A DNA stretch of 64,000 nucleotides from Thalassospira alkalitolerans (GTDB lineage Bacteria; Pseudomonadota; Alphaproteobacteria; Rhodospirillales; Thalassospiraceae). Shown here in pieces: positions 18,376 through 26,499 of the stretch. The stretch lies in contig NZ_JFKB01000015.1 of assembly GCF_002115745.1 (NCBI RefSeq), forward strand, positions 1-64,000, given 5' to 3'. Position 1 is the first letter of the stretch. The number at the start of each line of letters is the position of its first letter. Made by a program: the position numbers and the translations under genes. Under the pieces are notes generated by a model, which was not told the DNA's origin, searched no databases, and saw nothing but the letters and a program-made list of their open reading frames with translations.

Positions 18376-19404
18376 ATGACCATGACGTTCAAATCACTTG
18401 CCGGAGCAACCCTTGCTGCCAGCCTGATGATGGCGGCCCCGCTTGCCGCCAAAGCACAGGATTTCACCCTTAAAGTTCAATCAAGCGACGCTTCGGGCGT
18501 GCCGAATTTCGTGATCGAACAGGAATGGGCCGCACGCGTTGGCAAAATGTCAGGCGGGCGGATCGCAGTTGAAATGCTGCCGGTCAACTCGGTTGTTGAA
18601 CATGCCGAAACCCAGGATGCGATTGCCGCCGGGATTATTGACGGCCATATCACCGACACCAGCTATTTCACCGGCAAAGACCCGGCATTTGGCCTGATCG
18701 CCAATCCGGTTGGCGCATGGTCGGCACCCTCGGAAATGCTGCGTTTCGTCGAATATGGCGGCGGCAAGGAACTGATGAATGAAATGCTGGAACCCTATGG
18801 CCTGCATTTCATCGGCGCAGTAACGCCGGGCCTTGAAGCCTTTGTCTCGTCTGTACCGCTTGACGGTGTTGCCGATCTTAAGGGCCTTAAAATGCGCGCA
18901 CCAGAAGGCATGGTACAGGAAGTCTTTGCCGCCGCGGGTGCATCGCCGGTCAACATTCCGCAGTCCGAAGTGTTTACATCGCTTGATAAAAAAGTAATCG
19001 ATGCGGCGGATGCCACCGTGTTCTCGACCAATCAGGCCATGGGCCTGCATGATGTGGCCAAACATCCGGTCTATCCGGGGTTCCATTCCATGCCGATGCT
19101 CGAAGTTTCGGTCAATAAAACCAAATGGGATTCCATGCCCGACGATCTGAAAGCCATTCTTGAGGTTTCGGTTCGTGATCTTGCACGCGACATGGAAGCA
19201 CAGCTTGCGATGAAAGACATGGAAGCCGTTGCCAAGGCCCGTGCCGAAGGCGGCGTTACCATCCATAACTGGTCGGCCGAGGAACGGAATAAATTCCGTA
19301 AAATCGCCACAGGTCAGTGGGAAAAAGTCGCGGCACGTTCGGAAAATGCCCAGAAGGTTTATGACACCCTTGTCAAATACCTGACCGCACAGGGCATGAT
19401 CTAA
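18376..19404 (+). CDS. dctP: TRAP transporter substrate-binding protein DctP
   Basis: 342 residues with a signal peptide cleaved near AAKAQDF (about residue 27) and the DctP fold. The conserved region DLKGLKMRAPEGMVQEVFAAAGASPV is around residues 172-197, with the arginine that anchors substrate carboxylate. It is the periplasmic component of a TRAP system encoded behind gluconokinase, so gluconate or a related sugar acid is the likely ligand. GGGAG ribosome-binding site; ATG at 18376 or 18382. Confidence 0.93.
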   Translation: MTMTFKSLAGATLAASLMMAAPLAAKAQDFTLKVQSSDASGVPNFVIEQEWAARVGKMSGGRIAVEMLPVNSVVEHAETQDAIAAGIIDGHITDTSYFTGKDPAFGLIANPVGAWSAPSEMLRFVEYGGGKELMNEMLEPYGLHFIGAVTPGLEAFVSSVPLDGVADLKGLKMRAPEGMVQEVFAAAGASPVNIPQSEVFTSLDKKVIDAADATVFSTNQAMGLHDVAKHPVYPGFHSMPMLEVSVNKTKWDSMPDDLKAILEVSVRDLARDMEAQLAMKDMEAVAKARAEGGVTIHNWSAEERNKFRKIATGQWEKVAARSENAQKVYDTLVKYLTAQGMI

Positions 19405-19422
19405 GCCAGTCCAAACCGATTG

Positions 19423-19496
19423 CCGGCGGTGCCCGCAAGGCCCGCCGGAACGATCCAATGCAATCCGGCCGGCCCGATATAAGAGACGATATCGGG
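19423..19496 (+). promoter_or_regulatory. Two intercistronic hairpins between dctP and dctQ
   Basis: Hairpin 1 pairs 19423-19429 with 19442-19448 (CCGGCGG/CCGCCGG). Hairpin 2 pairs 19473-19480 with 19489-19496 (CCCGATAT/ATATCGGG). Neither has a T-tract, so they more likely stabilise the dctP mRNA 3' end than terminate fully, giving excess binding protein. Confidence 0.55.
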
Positions 19497-19553
19497 TCAT
19501 GCGGTCCTCCCCGTTGCCGGATTGTATTCTTTGTCGCGACAAGGATGCGAAAA

Positions 19554-20174
19554 ATGGCCCCGAGCGCAGAAAAACCGGCGCATAACGAAATCCCCCCAGC
19601 CCTGGAACCCAATGGAAAACCCGCCGCAATCCCCGCGGTTTCCGGCCTGTTGGGCCGGGTTATCGACAAGATCAGCACGATTTTCGCGCTGGGTTTCCTG
19701 TTGGCGATGGGCATTCTGATTTTCGAGATTTTCATGCGTCATGTTTTCAATCGCCCGACGCTTTGGGCGCATGAAACCACGACTTTTTTATCGGCGATCG
19801 GCTTTGTTTTTGCCGGGCTTTACTGCGCATCGCAGGATAAACACATCCGGGTTGTCATCATCTATGACATTGCCGGGCCAAAGTTTCGTCGCGCGCTTGA
19901 TATCGGCATTTCAATTGTCTGTGCCGTGTCATCGGGCTTTTTTGCCTGGGCGGCATGGCTGATGGTCAAACGCGCTGCGTTCAAACCCGATGGCAGCATC
20001 CATCTGGAAACCACCGGCAGTGCCTTTAATGCACCCTATCCGGGGTTGCTAAAGATCTTTTTATTGCTGGTTTTGATCGCATTAACGGCCCAATTCATCG
20101 TTCTGGCGGTCAATTATGCACGTACAAAACAAGATTATGTACGTACAAAATCCGATGCTCAGCCCGGATCATGA
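19554..20174 (+). CDS. dctQ: TRAP transporter small permease DctQ
   Basis: About 206 residues from ATG 19554, chosen because AAGGA lies 8 nt upstream; the frame is open to 19458 without family similarity. It has an extended hydrophilic N-terminus, then four membrane helices with the DctQ pattern FEIFMRHVFNRPTLWAHE and ASQDKHIRVV. The C-terminus carries a seven-residue tandem repeat (YARTKQD/YVRTKSD). It forms the membrane complex with DctM. Confidence 0.88.
   Translation: MAPSAEKPAHNEIPPALEPNGKPAAIPAVSGLLGRVIDKISTIFALGFLLAMGILIFEIFMRHVFNRPTLWAHETTTFLSAIGFVFAGLYCASQDKHIRVVIIYDIAGPKFRRALDIGISIVCAVSSGFFAWAAWLMVKRAAFKPDGSIHLETTGSAFNAPYPGLLKIFLLLVLIALTAQFIVLAVNYARTKQDYVRTKSDAQPGS
20115..20156 (+). 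repeat. 21-bp in-frame tandem duplication in dctQ
   Basis: Two adjacent 21-nt units (20115-20135 and 20136-20156) differing at a few positions, each containing CGTACAAAA. They add one heptapeptide to the DctQ tail. Confidence 0.7.
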
Positions 20175-20291
20175 ACCGATTGATCATGCAGCCCGAAAAT
20201 GAAATTAATCATACAATATTACTTATTGTTTTTGATGTATCGCCCTGCCCATGCAAAGACACATGCGCAAGACGCGACAGGATAAATCCCG

Positions 20292-21599
20292 ATGTTTGAT
20301 TTGCAATCCCTTGGCATTGAATACGGCACGCTTGCGATGTTCGTGCTGCTGCTTGGTTTCTTGATGACCGGCATGCCACTGGCCTTCGTGACGCTGCTGA
20401 TTGCGCTGTTATTCACCCTTGGCTGGTTCGGGCCGATGGCGGTGCCGTTGATCACCAGCCGGGTCTATTCGTTTGTGTCGTCCTTTGTCTTTGTTTCCGT
20501 GCCGATGTTCGTGATGATGGCGGCCATTCTGGATCGATCAGGCATTGCCAAGGATTTGTTCGAAGCCATGCGCCTGTTTGGCGGGCGGCTTAAGGGCGGG
20601 GTAGCGGTTCAGACGATCTTTGTTGCCGTGATCCTTGCCGCCATGAGCGGCATCATCGGCGGCGAGATTGTCTTGCTTGGCCTGCTGGCCCTGCCGCAGA
20701 TGTTGCGCCAAGGCTATGACAAGAACCTGGCGATCGGGGTTGTCTGTGCCGGTGGGTCGCTGGGGACCATGGTGCCGCCCTCGATTGTTTTGATCATTTA
20801 CGGCCTGACCGCCAATGTATCGATTGGTGACCTGTTCACATCGTCCTTTGTGCCGGGGCTTATGCTTGCCGGGTTCTATGTTGCCTATGTGCTGTTCCGG
20901 TCGTATACGGGCGACAATATTGCCCCGCCGCCACGCACCGAAAAAATCCCCCGCGCGGAAAAAATCCGCCTGCTGAAGGGCCTTTTCCTGCCGATCCTTG
21001 TGGTGATCTGCGTGCTGGGGTCGATCTATGGCGGGATTGCCTCGGTGACGGAGGCATCAGCGGTTGGCGTGGCCGGGGTGATTGCCTCGACCGCCCTTCG
21101 GCGCGAATTTTCGCTGTCGATGTTAAAAGCCGCCTCGCTTCAAACCCTTTCAACATGCGGCATGATTGTCTGGATCGGCATCGGCGCATCGGCCTTGGTC
21201 GGGGTGTTTAACCTGATGGGCGGGATCAAATTTGTATCCGCCCTGATCACCGGCATTTCGGACGACCCGACGATCATCATCCTGTTTATGATGCTGATTC
21301 TGTTCGTGCTGGGCATGTTCCTTGATTGGGTCGGCATCGCGCTTTTGACCATGCCGATCTTTGTGCCGATCATCAAACAGCTTGGCTATGACCCGGTGTG
21401 GTTCGGGGTGCTGTTTGCGATGAATATGCAGGTCAGCTTCCTGTCGCCGCCGTTTGGCCCGGCCGCGTTTTACCTTAAATCCGTGGCCCCGCCCGACATC
21501 ACGCTGGGCGATATTTTCAAGGCACTGGTGCCGTTTATTTGTTTACAGGTTCTGGCCGTTGCGATCCTGATCATCTTCCCGGGGATTACCGGGCGATAG
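20292..21599 (+). CDS. dctM: TRAP transporter large permease DctM
   Basis: 435 residues, about twelve to thirteen hydrophobic helices, typical DctM length. Visible family regions are GMPLAFVTLLIAL, GGEIVLLGLLALPQML, the glycine-rich CAGGSLGTMVPPSIVLIIYG and MFLDWVGIALLTMPIFVPI. It is the proton/Na+-coupled transport subunit of the gluconate-linked TRAP system. It is separated from dctQ by 117 AT-rich bases but is the only DctM here. Confidence 0.95.
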   Translation: MFDLQSLGIEYGTLAMFVLLLGFLMTGMPLAFVTLLIALLFTLGWFGPMAVPLITSRVYSFVSSFVFVSVPMFVMMAAILDRSGIAKDLFEAMRLFGGRLKGGVAVQTIFVAVILAAMSGIIGGEIVLLGLLALPQMLRQGYDKNLAIGVVCAGGSLGTMVPPSIVLIIYGLTANVSIGDLFTSSFVPGLMLAGFYVAYVLFRSYTGDNIAPPPRTEKIPRAEKIRLLKGLFLPILVVICVLGSIYGGIASVTEASAVGVAGVIASTALRREFSLSMLKAASLQTLSTCGMIVWIGIGASALVGVFNLMGGIKFVSALITGISDDPTIIILFMMLILFVLGMFLDWVGIALLTMPIFVPIIKQLGYDPVWFGVLFAMNMQVSFLSPPFGPAAFYLKSVAPPDITLGDIFKALVPFICLQVLAVAILIIFPGITGR

Positions 21600-21625
21600 G
21601 ATGATTTGATCCGATAAAGAACCGA

Positions 21626-21656
21626 CAAAGGGGAAGCTGTTCTGGCTTCCCCTTTG
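21626..21656. terminator. Hairpin terminator between dctM and acdS
   Basis: Perfect 12-bp stem (21626-21637 with 21645-21656), 7-nt loop, between convergent genes. The T-tract is short on the plus strand. Confidence 0.7.
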
Positions 21657-21696
21657 TGATTATCGGGCCACCTGCCCCGTCATCATGGGGGATATG

Positions 21697-21720
21697 GATT
21701 CCCGCCTGCGCGGGAATGAC
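21697..21720 (+). repeat. REP-like palindrome, copy 1
   Basis: 8-bp stem ATTCCCGC (21698-21705)/GCGGGAAT (21710-21717) followed by GAC. A related copy occurs at 28731-28753. This ATTCCCGC...GCGGGAATGAC type is a widely dispersed intergenic element in proteobacteria. Confidence 0.7.
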
Positions 21721-21747
21721 GGTCCGATGCAGGTTTCAGCGGATACA

Positions 21748-22764
21748 TCAGCCGTTGCGATAAAGGTAGCTATAGGCGTTGATCGCTGGAACGCCGCCCA
21801 AATGGGCGTAAAGCACGCGCGATCCTTTGGGGAAATAGCCCTTGCGCACAAGGTCGATCATGCCCTGCATGGATTTGCCCTCGTAAACCGGGTCGGTCAT
21901 CATGCCTTCAAGGCGGCCGCACAGGCGGATGGCCTCGTTGGTTTCGTCCGATGGCACGCCATACAGCGGATAGGCGTAATCCTCGATCAGGGTGATATCA
22001 CGGTCTGAAATGCCGCGTTCAAGCTCGACCAGATCGGCGGTTTTTTGGGCGATTTCCAAAACCTGTGCGCGGGTTTGATCGGGTGTGGCAGAGGCATCAA
22101 TCCCGACCACTTTATCCGCCCGGCCATCTTCGGCAAAGCCAACCACCATCCCGGCATGGGTCGATCCGGTAACGGTGCAGACCACGACATAATCGAACTT
22201 AAAGCCAAGCTCGGCCTCTTGCGCACGGACTTCCTCGGCAAAGCCGACAAAGCCCAGCCCGCCATATTTATGCACCGATGCCCCGGCCGGGATCGGGTAT
22301 GGCACGCCGCCCTTGGCCTTCACATCGGCCAAGGCGGCTTCCCAGCTTTCGCGAATGCCGATATCAAAGCCTTCATCGACCAATTCGATCTCCGCCCCCA
22401 TGACGCGGCTCATCAATATGTTGCCAACCCGGTCATAGACCGCATCGTTAAACGGCACCCAGCTTTCCTGTACCAAACGACATTTCATGCCGATCTTGGC
22501 CGCAATGGCGGCAACTTGGCGGGTGTGATTTGATTGCACACCACCGATGGTGACAAGCGTATCGGCCCCGGATTTGATCGCATCGGGGATGATATATTCC
22601 ATCTTGCGGACTTTGTTGCCGCCGAACGCGAGGCCCGAATTGCAATCCTCGCGCTTGGCATAAAGTTCGACATCGCCGCCGAGATGGGCGGACAGACGTG
22701 GCAAAGTTTCAATCGGGGTCGGGCCAAAGGTCAGTTTGTATTTTTCAAATTTATCCAGGCGCAT
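21748..22764 (-). CDS. acdS: 1-aminocyclopropane-1-carboxylate deaminase
   Basis: 338 residues, exactly the family length. PLP enzyme splitting ACC, the plant ethylene precursor, into 2-oxobutyrate and ammonia. PLP lysine K51 is in AFGGNKVRK. The diagnostic residues that separate ACC deaminase from D-cysteine desulfhydrase are present at the canonical numbers: Y294-E295 in DPVYEGK and L322 in AHLGG. The frame is open to 23019, but ATG 22764 matches the family start ([11 protein letters not shown]). It diverges from its Lrp-type regulator. Confidence 0.96.
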   Translation of the reverse strand: MRLDKFEKYKLTFGPTPIETLPRLSAHLGGDVELYAKREDCNSGLAFGGNKVRKMEYIIPDAIKSGADTLVTIGGVQSNHTRQVAAIAAKIGMKCRLVQESWVPFNDAVYDRVGNILMSRVMGAEIELVDEGFDIGIRESWEAALADVKAKGGVPYPIPAGASVHKYGGLGFVGFAEEVRAQEAELGFKFDYVVVCTVTGSTHAGMVVGFAEDGRADKVVGIDASATPDQTRAQVLEIAQKTADLVELERGISDRDITLIEDYAYPLYGVPSDETNEAIRLCGRLEGMMTDPVYEGKSMQGMIDLVRKGYFPKGSRVLYAHLGGVPAINAYSYLYRNG

Positions 22765-22942
22765 CGCGCACTCCCTGATTTGCAGATCGACGGTTGAGGT
22801 CAATGAGAACAGGAAAAATGCTAGCGTTATTGGCGTGAAAGGTGTGCTCGAACTTAAGGCCAATTTTTCGCCTAATGCTTTCACCGCACGCCAAAATGTG
22901 CCTAGAATTTCGTAAACAATCAAAATTCCGGAAGGTTCTTTC
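22765..22942. promoter_or_regulatory. acdS-acdR divergent promoter region
   Basis: 178 bp between divergent starts, moderately AT-rich. In known acdR-acdS loci the Lrp-like AcdR binds here and responds to ACC through AcdB. No exact box could be assigned by eye. Confidence 0.5.
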
Positions 22943-23461
22943 ATGACGCAGCCCGCAAACCCGACGAACACCGCCGCCACGGCCCAAGCCAACGCCACCG
23001 CCCACACCATCGACCGCATTGATCAAAAGATTTTGCGCCTGTTGCAAAGCGATGGCCGGATGGGCAATGCCGATATTGCCAAACGGGTTAATGTCAGCCC
23101 GGCGACCTGCCACCGGCGGATGCAACGCTTGTTCGAAGACGGTTATATCACATCCATCCGCGCCCAGATCGCGCCGGACAAGGTCGACCGCGGGGCGCTG
23201 GTGATGGTGGGTGTGGTGCTGGACAGATCAACGCCCGACAGCTTCGCCGCATTTGAAACCGCGTGTGGCAAGCTGCCCTTTATCCTTGATTGCCATCTGG
23301 TGGCGGGGGATTTCGATTACTTCCTGAAAATCCGGGTCCGCGATATGGCGGATTTCAACCATTTGCATGGCGATCAACTGATTGCGCTGCCCGGTGTGCG
23401 GCAAACGCGGACGTTTTTTGTGATGAAAGAGGTTGTCGATAATGCGCCGTTGGCGTTTTGA
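22943..23461 (+). CDS. acdR: Lrp/AsnC-family regulator AcdR
   Basis: 172 residues. The N-terminal helix-turn-helix ([37 protein letters not shown], about residues 27-63) is followed by the RAM ligand-binding domain ([33 protein letters not shown]). Divergent placement next to acdS is the canonical acdR arrangement, where it activates acdS in the presence of ACC. The first 20 residues are an Ala/Thr-rich extension. Its stop is only 27 bp from the end of convergent hipA. Confidence 0.9.
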   Translation: MTQPANPTNTAATAQANATAHTIDRIDQKILRLLQSDGRMGNADIAKRVNVSPATCHRRMQRLFEDGYITSIRAQIAPDKVDRGALVMVGVVLDRSTPDSFAAFETACGKLPFILDCHLVAGDFDYFLKIRVRDMADFNHLHGDQLIALPGVRQTRTFFVMKEVVDNAPLAF

Positions 23462-23488
23462 GCCTCATCAACGATACGAGAATCTCTT

Positions 23489-24790
23489 TTACGCAGCGCC
23501 CCAACCGAGCCCCTGCAATTCTTCAGAGGTATCGTAAAACGCATACTCATTCAGGAACATTCTTGCCTTAAGAAGGTTAGCGTCAATTTCAGATAATGAG
23601 GCCTCCGTACATACAGCATCCCAGCTTGCCTTGATGGTCATAATCTGATGTTTGACAATCGCAATGGCATCATCCTTGGATAGCATAAAATTCCCGGCCG
23701 CTTGCAGGCACACCGATATCTTGCTGGCATTTTCATCCCCGACAATTTTCATCGCCTGACTGGCCTCTTGGCCAACACGGTTCTGCGGGCAGATGTCATA
23801 GGCTGGGGTAAGCGTCAGGGCCTTACCATCCCAGAAGGCCGCATGATTGCGTGCATGGTCATCCGTGTTGCCACACAAGATGTTGAACACAAGCCGGTTA
23901 AACAGCTCGCGCAGTGTTTCCCTTGGTGACGTGAAGCGGTGCCGGATTTGATGCGTCAGGTCTTCGTAGCTGGCGTAGCGGGCCATCATTTCATCAAGTT
24001 CAAAAATTGTAAGTGCAGAAACCTGTGCCTTGCGCAGCCACCCGGCATCGGTTTTCACCCGGTCGAAGCGTTCAACAAGAAGGACATCTTTGCCCATTGT
24101 TTTTACCAGCCGAACCGGCGCGACATTGATACCAACCAAGGCCGCAAGCCGCATGGCAACGCATTCGCTTTTGACGACATTATAGGTGTCAGTCGAGGAT
24201 GAGAACTTGGCGATCATCATTTGCCCGTCATCCTCAATTGCGGCTTTCGGCCGAGCGCCGCCCAGCGACGTGCCATGCAGCAATGCCCGTTCAAGATCCG
24301 GGGAAAGTGCAAGCCCCTGGTCCACCATGTCAGCCGCATTGAGCAACTCACCCAGTGACGTCGATTGCGCTTGGCGTGCAACATAAGTTGTTGGAGAGGC
24401 TTGGAAATCGAGTGCGCCAATGCGGTTTGAACCCGACATCAGCATATATGCAAACTCGTCCAGGGTGTCGACGTCCGCAACCTGCCCGGTCTTGCCATAA
24501 ACCTGATTGAGGATGACGCGACGCCCCCACGCATCCGGTGCGCCATCGCGCAGGCATCCCGCCATGAACAGACGATCAAGAGGGTGTATATTTCCGGCCT
24601 TCAAGGGGAGTTCAGGTTCGTACAGAGGGAACGCGTCAGGCCGCTTCAAATAGGATTGACCATAGTTAAAATCGTAACGACCATTCCCCTTGGTGATTAC
24701 GCCCGCAACGACCGGTTCCGTCTTGTCAGGAAGCCAAACCCAGACATAGGCTTGCTGAGGGGATGCGGGCACAGCATCAGAAATCATCAC
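23489..24790 (-). CDS. hipA: HipA-family serine/threonine kinase toxin
   Basis: 433 residues, full-length HipA. N-subdomain with GNIHPLDRLFMAGCLRDGAPDAWGRR. Phosphate-binding loop equivalent HGTSLGGARPKAAIE (about residue 170). Catalytic region NILCGNTDDHARNHAAF (about residue 305) and metal-binding TPAYDICP replacing DFD. HipA kinases arrest growth, classically by phosphorylating glutamyl-tRNA synthetase; the target of this one is unknown. The gene overlaps hipB by 14 bp on the same strand. Confidence 0.92.
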   Translation of the reverse strand: MMISDAVPASPQQAYVWVWLPDKTEPVVAGVITKGNGRYDFNYGQSYLKRPDAFPLYEPELPLKAGNIHPLDRLFMAGCLRDGAPDAWGRRVILNQVYGKTGQVADVDTLDEFAYMLMSGSNRIGALDFQASPTTYVARQAQSTSLGELLNAADMVDQGLALSPDLERALLHGTSLGGARPKAAIEDDGQMMIAKFSSSTDTYNVVKSECVAMRLAALVGINVAPVRLVKTMGKDVLLVERFDRVKTDAGWLRKAQVSALTIFELDEMMARYASYEDLTHQIRHRFTSPRETLRELFNRLVFNILCGNTDDHARNHAAFWDGKALTLTPAYDICPQNRVGQEASQAMKIVGDENASKISVCLQAAGNFMLSKDDAIAIVKHQIMTIKASWDAVCTEASLSEIDANLLKARMFLNEYAFYDTSEELQGLGWGAA

Positions 24791-25115
24791 TCACCCCTGC
24801 CGAGGATTTTCGGACAGATTGAGGCAAGAGAGACACCTTGTCACGCTCTGCACGGACATGGCGTGCGATGCCTTTGTCATCAAGTTCAAACAGACTGACG
24901 CCGACCAATGCCGCCAACTCAAAAACAGAACCAATTGCGGTTCCGGCTTCGCCAGCCTCAGTCCTTTGGACAAGACCGCGCGATACACCGGCGCGCTCTG
25001 CCAGTTCGGCGATTGTCATCCCCTTCTCGACCCGTGCATTGTGAATGAGCATACCGATTAGCTTGACGGCATCCATTGCATATCGGGATATGGCCTTGCT
25101 TGATACTTTTGGCAT
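24777..25115 (-). CDS. hipB: HipB-type XRE antitoxin/repressor
   Basis: 112 residues with an XRE helix-turn-helix (MTIAELAERAGVSRGLVQRTEAGE, about residues 33-56) and a short C-terminal tail. It should neutralise HipA and repress the operon. ATG 25115 lies only 5 bp from the large inverted repeat. An internal ATG at 25076 (MDAVKLIG) is an alternative start, because no clear ribosome-binding site precedes 25115. Confidence 0.9.
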   Translation of the reverse strand: MPKVSSKAISRYAMDAVKLIGMLIHNARVEKGMTIAELAERAGVSRGLVQRTEAGEAGTAIGSVFELAALVGVSLFELDDKGIARHVRAERDKVSLLPQSVRKSSAGVSDDF

Positions 25116-25120
25116 GTTTA

Positions 25121-25177
25121 ATTTTGATCCATAAATAGATCACAATAATTTATTAAGATCTATTTATGGATCAAAAT
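25121..25177. promoter_or_regulatory. hipBA operator: perfect 21-bp inverted repeat
   Basis: Left arm 25121-25141 and right arm 25157-25177 are perfect reverse complements (core TTGATCCATAAATAGATC), with a 15-nt AT-rich spacer. Position immediately upstream of hipB fits autoregulation by HipB dimers. Confidence 0.85.
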
Positions 25178-25199
25178 CCCCAAACCGTCAAACAATTCA

Positions 25200-25262
25200 A
25201 CCGCCCGCATCGCACAGGACAAGATGGATCGCGGGAAGCTGGTGATGGTCGGCATGGCGCTG
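25200..25262 (+). pseudogene. Fragment of an Lrp/AsnC-type regulator
   Basis: About 20 codons reading ARIAQDKMDRGKLVMVGMAL. This aligns without gaps to the region [21 protein letters not shown] of AcdR in this window and is characteristic of the inter-domain stretch of Lrp proteins. No HTH upstream and no RAM domain downstream remain. It is probably debris of a gene interrupted by the island. Confidence 0.6.
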
Positions 25263-25291
25263 GACGCCCCGCACGTTGAATGGGGTCAGGC

Positions 25292-25337
25292 AATAAATAA
25301 ATCCGTCCCCTTTTCTCACGTCCCCTTTTCTCAATTC
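25292..25337. repeat. GTCCCC-type junction motif, copy 1
   Basis: AATAAATCCGTCCCCTTTTC followed by a second CGTCCCCTTTTCTC. It is similar to motifs at 37348, 38229, 41928 and 43292 that border the accessory genes. Confidence 0.6.
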
Positions 25338-25458
25338 AGAAAATCGCATCATTTTGCCTCTTGGAAATTTTCGACACAGCAACTCATTTCAAGATATAAT
25401 GTTCCAATTAAGAACGTATCCACATCACCGTATTCTGATTGCATTAGGTTAGAGCTAA

Positions 25459-26499
25459 ATGAGAACCATTGAAATATGTGCAGGTGCCGGAGGGCAAGCG
25501 TTAGGTTTGCACAATGCAGGTGCAAAACATGTTGTTTTGGTGGAAATCGACTCAGACGCATGCGCCACTTTAAAATTAAACAATAAGAAACACAGCTTAA
25601 ATTGGGGAAATATATTAGAGCAAGACCTAAAGAAATTTGTTGAAAACCAAGCAGAAGAATATTACGGAAAAATTGATCTGGTTGCTGGCGGAGTACCTTG
25701 CCCTCCTTTTAGTAAAGCTGGGTTAAAGCTCGGACCAAAAGATGAACGAGACCTCTTCCCAACGGCGCTAGAATTAATTAACAAAGTTCGACCAAAAGCC
25801 ATAATGCTAGAAAATGTTGACGGTCTTCTTACGTCAGATTTTGATGAGTATCGCTCTAAACTACAAAGAAAATTAAACCGTCTCGGTTACTCAGCTGAAT
25901 GGAAACGCATCCAATCCAGTGATTTTGGTGTCTCACAAAAAAGAGCCCGAGCAATTCTTATCGGCTTCAAATCCCCCTACAAACAGTATTTTCAATGGCC
26001 GTCGCCCACGATCAACAAACCAAAAACAATTGGGGAACTTCTCTTCGACCTTATTGCCTCAAAAGGCTGGAAGCTTGCTGATGACTGGAAAAAGAAGGCA
26101 AATGGTATTGCACCGACAATTGTCGGTGGATCAAAGAAACATGGGGGTCCTGACCTTGGCCCAACACGTGCAAAGAATGAGTGGCAAAAGCTCTACGTAA
26201 ATGGGCACAGAATTGCCAACGAAGATGAAATACCGGGCAAAGATTTTAAGAATTACAAATTAAGAAATGGAACCACACGCACAGGTTACGACTACATGCC
26301 TATGCTAACTGTTCGCATGGTCGCAAGAATACAAGGTTTCCCCGATTTTTGGGAATTCACCGGTGCAAAAACAAATTCATACAGACAAATTGGCAATGCA
26401 TTTCCGCCACCAGTTGCAGAATCTCTTGGTAAAGCAATCCAAAAGGCAATTAAATTGGGTGACACTAAATTAACGAAGAAACTAGAGGCAGCAGAATAA
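25459..26499 (+). CDS. Type II DNA (cytosine-5) methyltransferase
   Basis: 346 residues, AT-rich compared with the backbone. Conserved C5-MTase motifs: I EICAGAGGQALGL (residue 5 onward), IV GGVPCPPFSKAG with catalytic Cys, VI MLENVDGL, VIII QKRARAILIGF, and X YRQIGNAFPPPVAESLG. The gene abuts an NgoMIV-like restriction endonuclease, so it should protect GCCGGC by cytosine methylation; site specificity is inferred from the partner. Stop TAA ends directly before the ATG of the endonuclease. Confidence 0.93.
   Translation: MRTIEICAGAGGQALGLHNAGAKHVVLVEIDSDACATLKLNNKKHSLNWGNILEQDLKKFVENQAEEYYGKIDLVAGGVPCPPFSKAGLKLGPKDERDLFPTALELINKVRPKAIMLENVDGLLTSDFDEYRSKLQRKLNRLGYSAEWKRIQSSDFGVSQKRARAILIGFKSPYKQYFQWPSPTINKPKTIGELLFDLIASKGWKLADDWKKKANGIAPTIVGGSKKHGGPDLGPTRAKNEWQKLYVNGHRIANEDEIPGKDFKNYKLRNGTTRTGYDYMPMLTVRMVARIQGFPDFWEFTGAKTNSYRQIGNAFPPPVAESLGKAIQKAIKLGDTKLTKKLEAAE

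Larger units (their letters stand above)
25116..25458. other. Intergenic region between hipB and the methyltransferase
   Basis: 343 bp holding, in order, the hipBA operator (25121-25177), an Lrp-family gene fragment (25200-25262), a GTCCCC-type repeat motif (25292-25337) and the AT-rich promoter of the methyltransferase. It looks like an assembly of insertion junctions. Confidence 0.6.

Noticed and set aside
18550-19629. 359-codon open frame antisense to dctP
   Set aside because: Same reason: codon-bias shadow of a well-supported TRAP binding protein.
25121-25177. Insertion-sequence terminal inverted repeats
   Set aside because: The arms are only 15 bp apart and sit at the hipB start, so an operator is far more likely than transposon ends.
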